From CAZMRQ01 sp964568795 (GTDB lineage: Bacteria > Pseudomonadota > Gammaproteobacteria > Comchoanobacterales > Comchoanobacteraceae), in contig CAZMRQ010000047.1 of the NCBI GenBank assembly GCA_964568795.1, forward strand, positions 1 to 9,207: a stretch of 9,207 bases of DNA. Reading direction: 5' to 3'. The position numbers and the translations under genes are program-made. Below, piece after piece: positions 6,440-9,207 of this stretch (position 1 is its first letter; each line of letters starts with the position of its first letter). Under the pieces are notes generated by a model, which did not search any database, had not been told where the DNA came from, and saw nothing but the letters and a program-made list of their open reading frames with translations.

Positions 6440-7151
6440 ATGTCGTAATTATTGTGCCAACTGACTCTCCCTTGACAACCTTTTGCAAAGCATCAGGAAC
6501 ATTCAAATCAAAGACACAAATAGGAATGCCGTGCTCATAGCACTGATAAAAAGCCACCATGTCCATAACTTGATAGCCTTTTTCTATAACATCATTATAA
6601 TTTAAGCGAGAAAAATATCTAGCATCCAAATATTTCTCGGGATCTTTATCAAAAACCCCATTAACACGAGTCATTTTAAGAAGGGCATCTGCCTCACACT
6701 CTATAGCTCTAAGTGACGCAGCAGAGTCAGTGGTCACCAATGGATTGCCCGTTCCGCCAGCAAAAACGACCATTCGACCAAGCCGCATATGCCGCAAAGC
6801 TTTTCTGACATCAAAGCCACTAACAATGCCAGGAATACTCAATGCTGACATAATCCGCGTTTCAATTCCATGCCTCTCACAGACATCACGAATAGCCAAA
6901 GCATTGATGACCGTGGCAGTCATTCCCATGCTATCACCCGTCACCCGCGTGATCCCATATTCGGCTAATTCTTTCCCACGAAAAAAATTACCACCGCCAA
7001 TCACGAGACCTACCTCACACCCTAAGGCGATGATTTTTTCAATCTCTTGGACAATATAGTCAATAACACTTAGCTCTAAAGACGAATCACTATGGCCTCG
7101 CAACGATTGTCCGCTTACCTTTAAAATAACACGTCTATAACGAAGATCCAT
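6438..7151 (-). CDS. pyrH: Uridylate kinase (UMP kinase)
   Basis: A cytosolic hexameric kinase of the amino-acid-kinase fold that phosphorylates UMP to UDP with ATP, the entry to UTP and CTP. At 237 residues it has the normal length. The nucleotide site RVILKVSG (7-14, K11), IGGGNFFRG (51-59) and the UMP/phosphate loop FAGGTGNPLVTTDSAA (130-145) are intact, and DALLKMTRVNGVFDKDP (155-171) and QVMDMVA (194-200) follow. Departures from consensus are SGQSLRG for SGEAL-G near the N-terminus and SGFDVRKALRHM (111-122) where most members have a Tyr-Ile-Arg-Arg-Arg-type stretch. AGGTGNP is found more often in Alphaproteobacteria. The ATG at 7151 lies 9 nt after the tsf stop. AGGAG (7164-7168), in the last codons of tsf, is 12 nt away, a longer spacing than elsewhere in the operon. 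Confidence 0.95.
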   Translation of the reverse strand: MDLRYRRVILKVSGQSLRGHSDSSLELSVIDYIVQEIEKIIALGCEVGLVIGGGNFFRGKELAEYGITRVTGDSMGMTATVINALAIRDVCERHGIETRIMSALSIPGIVSGFDVRKALRHMRLGRMVVFAGGTGNPLVTTDSAASLRAIECEADALLKMTRVNGVFDKDPEKYLDARYFSRLNYNDVIEKGYQVMDMVAFYQCYEHGIPICVFDLNVPDALQKVVKGESVGTIITT

Positions 7152-7160
7152 TATTGCTGC

Positions 7161-8003
7161 TTACTCCTGGCCTAACTCAAAACGACTAAATGCAGTTACC
7201 ACAGCCTTATGAGATTTAAGATAGTCTCTCACTTTCCTCTTCGTATCATCACAAACAAATTCTTGCCCACCTAATATTTGGCTATCAACAAATTTATCAA
7301 TTTTTCCTTTCAAAATCTTTTCAGAAACTTCAGCTGGCTTACCCATCTCTGCAACTTGCTTATTAAAGACATCCAACTCATCTTGCATGACTTTTTTAGG
7401 GATATCATCTTTAACAAGGCCTTGTGGGTCAGATGCGGCTATTTGCATAGCTATGTTCGCCCCTACTTCTTCATCGTCTCCTTCCCACCTCACAATAACA
7501 GCTATACGCTCCATGTGGACATAATGAGACATCTTTTGGCCATCCGCACGAATAAACTGGCAACGGCTCACAACAATATTTTCACCCAGTTGCTGAACAA
7601 GCTCTAAACGCACTTGTTCAACGCTTGCTGATGCAGAAATCTTTTCTTCTAGAAGCTTCTTAGCATCCGCTGCTTTGCTGTCATAAGCTACCTTGGCTAT
7701 ATCAGATGTAAACTTCTGAAATAACGCATTTCTTGCCACAAAGTCTGTTTCACTTTTCACTTCCACAACAACAGCACCTAACGAACCTGAATAAGCTTGC
7801 ACACTCCCTGATGCTGTCACCCGATCTTTTTTCTTATCAGCCTTTGATTTAGCATCAGCGCGTATGAGCTTGATAGCTTCATCCATATCACCATTTGCCT
7901 CCTGGAGAGCTTTTTTGCATGCCATCATCCCAGCACCTGTTTTCTGGCGAAGAGAAAAAACACTTTTGGGACTAATTTTTATTGGACTCAGTTTATCGCT
8001 CAT
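7161..8003 (-). CDS. tsf: Translation elongation factor Ts
   Basis: EF-Ts is the cytosolic exchange factor that releases GDP from EF-Tu. The 280 residues match E. coli EF-Ts in length. The N-terminal UBA-like domain (10-50) holds TGAGMMACKKALQEANGD (22-39), where the Asp usual in MMDCKKAL is Ala. The core carries the TDFVARN motif (86-92), whose Asp-Phe pair reaches into EF-Tu. The second core half and coiled region (205-245) are followed by the C-terminal LGGQEFV...VVTAFSRFELG block. The ATG at 8003 overlaps the rpsB stop in an ATGA arrangement (4 nt), with AGGAG (8011-8015) 7 nt upstream, encoded by the last codons of the S2 tail. Pairing with rpsB is nearly universal in bacteria. Confidence 0.96.
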   Translation of the reverse strand: MSDKLSPIKISPKSVFSLRQKTGAGMMACKKALQEANGDMDEAIKLIRADAKSKADKKKDRVTASGSVQAYSGSLGAVVVEVKSETDFVARNALFQKFTSDIAKVAYDSKAADAKKLLEEKISASASVEQVRLELVQQLGENIVVSRCQFIRADGQKMSHYVHMERIAVIVRWEGDDEEVGANIAMQIAASDPQGLVKDDIPKKVMQDELDVFNKQVAEMGKPAEVSEKILKGKIDKFVDSQILGGQEFVCDDTKRKVRDYLKSHKAVVTAFSRFELGQE

Positions 8004-9001
8004 TTTTCAGCTCCTTTCTTTGCAGCAGTCTTTTTAGTAGTAGCTGACTTGGCCTTAACGGGTTTTTTCTTAACATTCTCAGATGACTCTTTAGCTTTTG
8101 GATCTTGGGCAGCAGCTGCTTTTTCATCCTTATTCTCTACATCATTTTCTTCGGCCACTTTAGTCGCTTTTTTCCTGACGACTTTTTTCACTGCAGGTTT
8201 TTTCTCACTCTCTTTAGCAACTTTTTCAGATTCTTTACCTGCTGATTTCTTAGCTACTTCCTCAGCAGCTTTCTTTTTAATACGGTTAACCACGACTTTT
8301 TTCTTTTCATCTTCAACAATATGTCTTTCTTTAATGCCTGCAACTAAATCAGCCACATGTTTGATGAAAAACTTTAATGAACTCATCGCATCATCGTTGG
8401 CAGGAATGACATAGTCAATTCCAGCAGGCGACGCATTGGTATCAACAAGGCCCACAATAGGAATGCCGAGCTTATTGGCTTCAGCAACTGCAATAGATTC
8501 ATGCTTCACATCAATCACAAATAATGCATCTGGAAGCTTATCCATATCCTTCACTCCACCCAAACTGGCCTCCAGCTTGGAATGCTCTCGCATCATGCAT
8601 AAACGCTCTTTTTTAGTCAAACCCTCAAGCTTTCCTGACGCCAAATCAGTTGATAAATTCACTAATCTTTTCACACTTGCACGAACTGTTTTAAAGTTCG
8701 TTAACATTCCACCGAGCCAACGGCGATCAACATAAGGCATATGACAGCGCATAGCTTCTTCTGATACAACTTTCTGAGCAGTAGACTTGGTGCCAACAAA
8801 AATAAGCGTTCCGCGAGCCTCAATCAGTTTTTGAATAAACACCAATGCTTCTTCAAAACAAGCTTTAGTCTGCTGTAAATCAATAACATTAATCCCTTGA
8901 CGTTCTGTGAAAATATATTTTCCCATCTCAGGATTGCGAAAACGTTTGCTGTGGCCAAAATACGCGCCACTTTTAAATAACTCTTCAATATTAATATTCA
9001 T
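8000..9001 (-). CDS. rpsB: 30S ribosomal protein S2 with a long lysine-rich C-terminal tail
   Basis: A structural protein of the small subunit, needed for binding of S1 and for initiation. Residues 1-230 are a regular S2: LFKSGAYFGHSKRFRNPEM (8-26), FVGTKSTAQ (68-76), RRWLGGMLTNFKTV (93-106), LTKKERL (128-134), LGGVKDM (147-153), LPDALFVIDVKHE (156-168), LGIPIVGLVDTNASP (178-192) and VIPANDDA (198-205). The remaining 103 residues are low complexity, with 32 Lys, 18 Ala and 14 Glu, in KKPAVKKVVRKKA-type blocks like histone H1 or AlgP tails. E. coli S2 has 241 residues, this protein 333. The tail is in frame to the tsf overlap and its last codons carry the tsf ribosome site, so it is genuinely translated. 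GGAG (9010-9013) stands 8 nt before the ATG. It is the first gene of the operon. Confidence 0.95.
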   Translation of the reverse strand: MNINIEELFKSGAYFGHSKRFRNPEMGKYIFTERQGINVIDLQQTKACFEEALVFIQKLIEARGTLIFVGTKSTAQKVVSEEAMRCHMPYVDRRWLGGMLTNFKTVRASVKRLVNLSTDLASGKLEGLTKKERLCMMREHSKLEASLGGVKDMDKLPDALFVIDVKHESIAVAEANKLGIPIVGLVDTNASPAGIDYVIPANDDAMSSLKFFIKHVADLVAGIKERHIVEDEKKKVVVNRIKKKAAEEVAKKSAGKESEKVAKESEKKPAVKKVVRKKATKVAEENDVENKDEKAAAAQDPKAKESSENVKKKPVKAKSATTKKTAAKKGAEK

Positions 9002-9101
9002 TGAGTATACTCCATTAGGGTTTTAGACTCACACATAACCGATACCGCCATACACTCTCTTACAAGAGCCACCCAAGCCATAACTTTAATTACATGCGTT
9101 T
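9002..9101 (-). promoter_or_regulatory. Leader of the rpsB operon
   Basis: About 100 nt separate the predicted start of transcription from the rpsB ATG. In E. coli S2 represses its own mRNA through the leader, so a similar control is possible; no known S2 leader fold was recognised here. The leader holds the ribosome site GGAG (9010-9013), a small stem (CTCT 9057-9060 with AGAG 9065-9068) and a 27-codon open frame starting at 9081. Confidence 0.4.
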
Positions 9102-9107
9102 TGTTGA

Positions 9108-9136
9108 AACATAGCACATACAATTATCCAATACAA
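9108..9136 (-). promoter_or_regulatory. Candidate promoter of the rpsB-bamA operon
   Basis: On the minus strand TTGTAT (9131-9136; TTG matches the -35 consensus) is followed by a 17-nt spacer and TATGTT (9108-9113), 4 of 6 for the -10. A TG one base upstream of the -10 makes it an extended -10 (TGCTATGTT). Spacing is ideal and it is the best candidate in the 150 bp before rpsB. No other strong promoter was noticed inside the operon. Confidence 0.5.
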
Positions 9137-9147
9137 GAACATTGGAT
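9126..9147. repeat. 7-bp perfect inverted repeat overlapping the rpsB -35
   Basis: ATCCAAT (9126-9132) and ATTGGAT (9141-9147) form a perfect inverted repeat around an 8-bp centre. The left arm and centre cover the -35 hexamer (9131-9136). The size and position suit a dimeric repressor site, but no regulator is known for it here. Confidence 0.4.
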
Positions 9148-9152
9148 CATTC

Positions 9153-9207
9153 TGTAATAGCAATTTAGTAATGTCACCCTTAACAGATTAGAAATGTCAC
9201 CCTGAGA
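9153..9207. mobile_element. Probable end of an IS21-like element, continuing beyond the window
   Basis: Two adjacent 23-bp units with the shared core AATGTCACCCT lie at the right edge. Multiple tandem terminal repeats of this size, acting as transposase binding sites, are characteristic of IS21-family ends. Those tips often begin with TG; TGTAATAGC starts at 9153. No transposase gene is visible, as it would lie to the right, so the family is inferred from the repeats alone. Confidence 0.4.
9158..9203. repeat. Two tandem 23-bp direct repeats
   Basis: Units 9158-9180 and 9181-9203 match at 19 of 23 positions. The strongest part is TTAG(T/A)AATGTCACCCT, 15 of 16 identical, at 9165-9180 and 9188-9203. 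The units abut without a spacer. More copies may follow outside the window. Confidence 0.8.

Noticed and set aside
6730..7059. Plus-strand open frame opposite pyrH
   Set aside because: Antisense to strongly conserved PyrH motifs, with no ribosome site or family resemblance.
8049..8414. Plus-strand open frame rich in Phe, Ser and Ala
   Set aside because: It is the antisense image of the Lys/Ala/Glu-rich S2 tail; low-complexity coding DNA often leaves such a mirror frame.
9158..9203. CRISPR array
   Set aside because: The two repeat units abut with no spacer between them and only two units are seen; a transposon end fits better.

Overview
The window looks like part of a proteobacterial chromosome that is AT-rich and carries mobile DNA at both edges. 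The gene order rpsB-tsf-pyrH-frr-uppS-cdsA-bamA and the protein sequences fit Proteobacteria. RRF, EF-Ts, UppS and BamA resemble gammaproteobacterial forms most. The small single-domain SCP2 protein and some PyrH motifs also recall Alphaproteobacteria, so the class is a best guess, not a firm call. Many core proteins depart from consensus at usually conserved positions. Together with the compact operon and the insertion sequences, this suggests a fast-evolving, perhaps host-associated lineage (inference).

Layout, left to right. Positions 1-1416, minus strand: an open IS66-family transposase with an intact DDE triad, cut by the window edge at its C-terminus. Positions 1417-1736: its untranslated leader, with a strong sigma70-type promoter preceded by A-tracts phased at 11 bp, and a possible IS terminus near 1736. 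Positions 1737-1904: a short AT-rich promoter region. Positions 1905-2189, plus strand: a 94-residue SCP2-type lipid-binding protein. Two bases further on, tail to tail, begins the large minus-strand operon. Read in its own direction (right to left) it is rpsB (S2), tsf (EF-Ts), pyrH (UMP kinase), frr (ribosome recycling factor), uppS (undecaprenyl diphosphate synthase), cdsA (CDP-diglyceride synthase) and bamA (outer-membrane assembly barrel). A candidate extended -10 promoter lies at 9108-9136, with a leader of about 100 nt. The right edge (9153-9207) holds two tandem 23-bp repeats that look like the end of an IS21-like element.

The operon joins translation (S2, EF-Ts, RRF), UTP/CTP supply (PyrH), phospholipid precursor synthesis (CdsA, which uses CTP), the lipid carrier for cell-wall sugars (UppS) and outer-membrane protein insertion (BamA). 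The genes are tightly packed with 1- to 28-nt overlaps or gaps under 10 nt, so translational coupling is likely throughout. The most notable feature is that dxr and rseP, which normally sit between cdsA and bamA, are absent here: cdsA and bamA overlap by 8 nt. The usual followers of bamA (skp, lpxD, fabZ) are absent too.

I found no convincing new multi-gene system. The points worth a second look are the shortened operon, the long lysine-rich tail on S2, the repeat array close to the rpsB promoter, the palindrome over that promoter's -35, and the phased A-tract promoter of the transposase.
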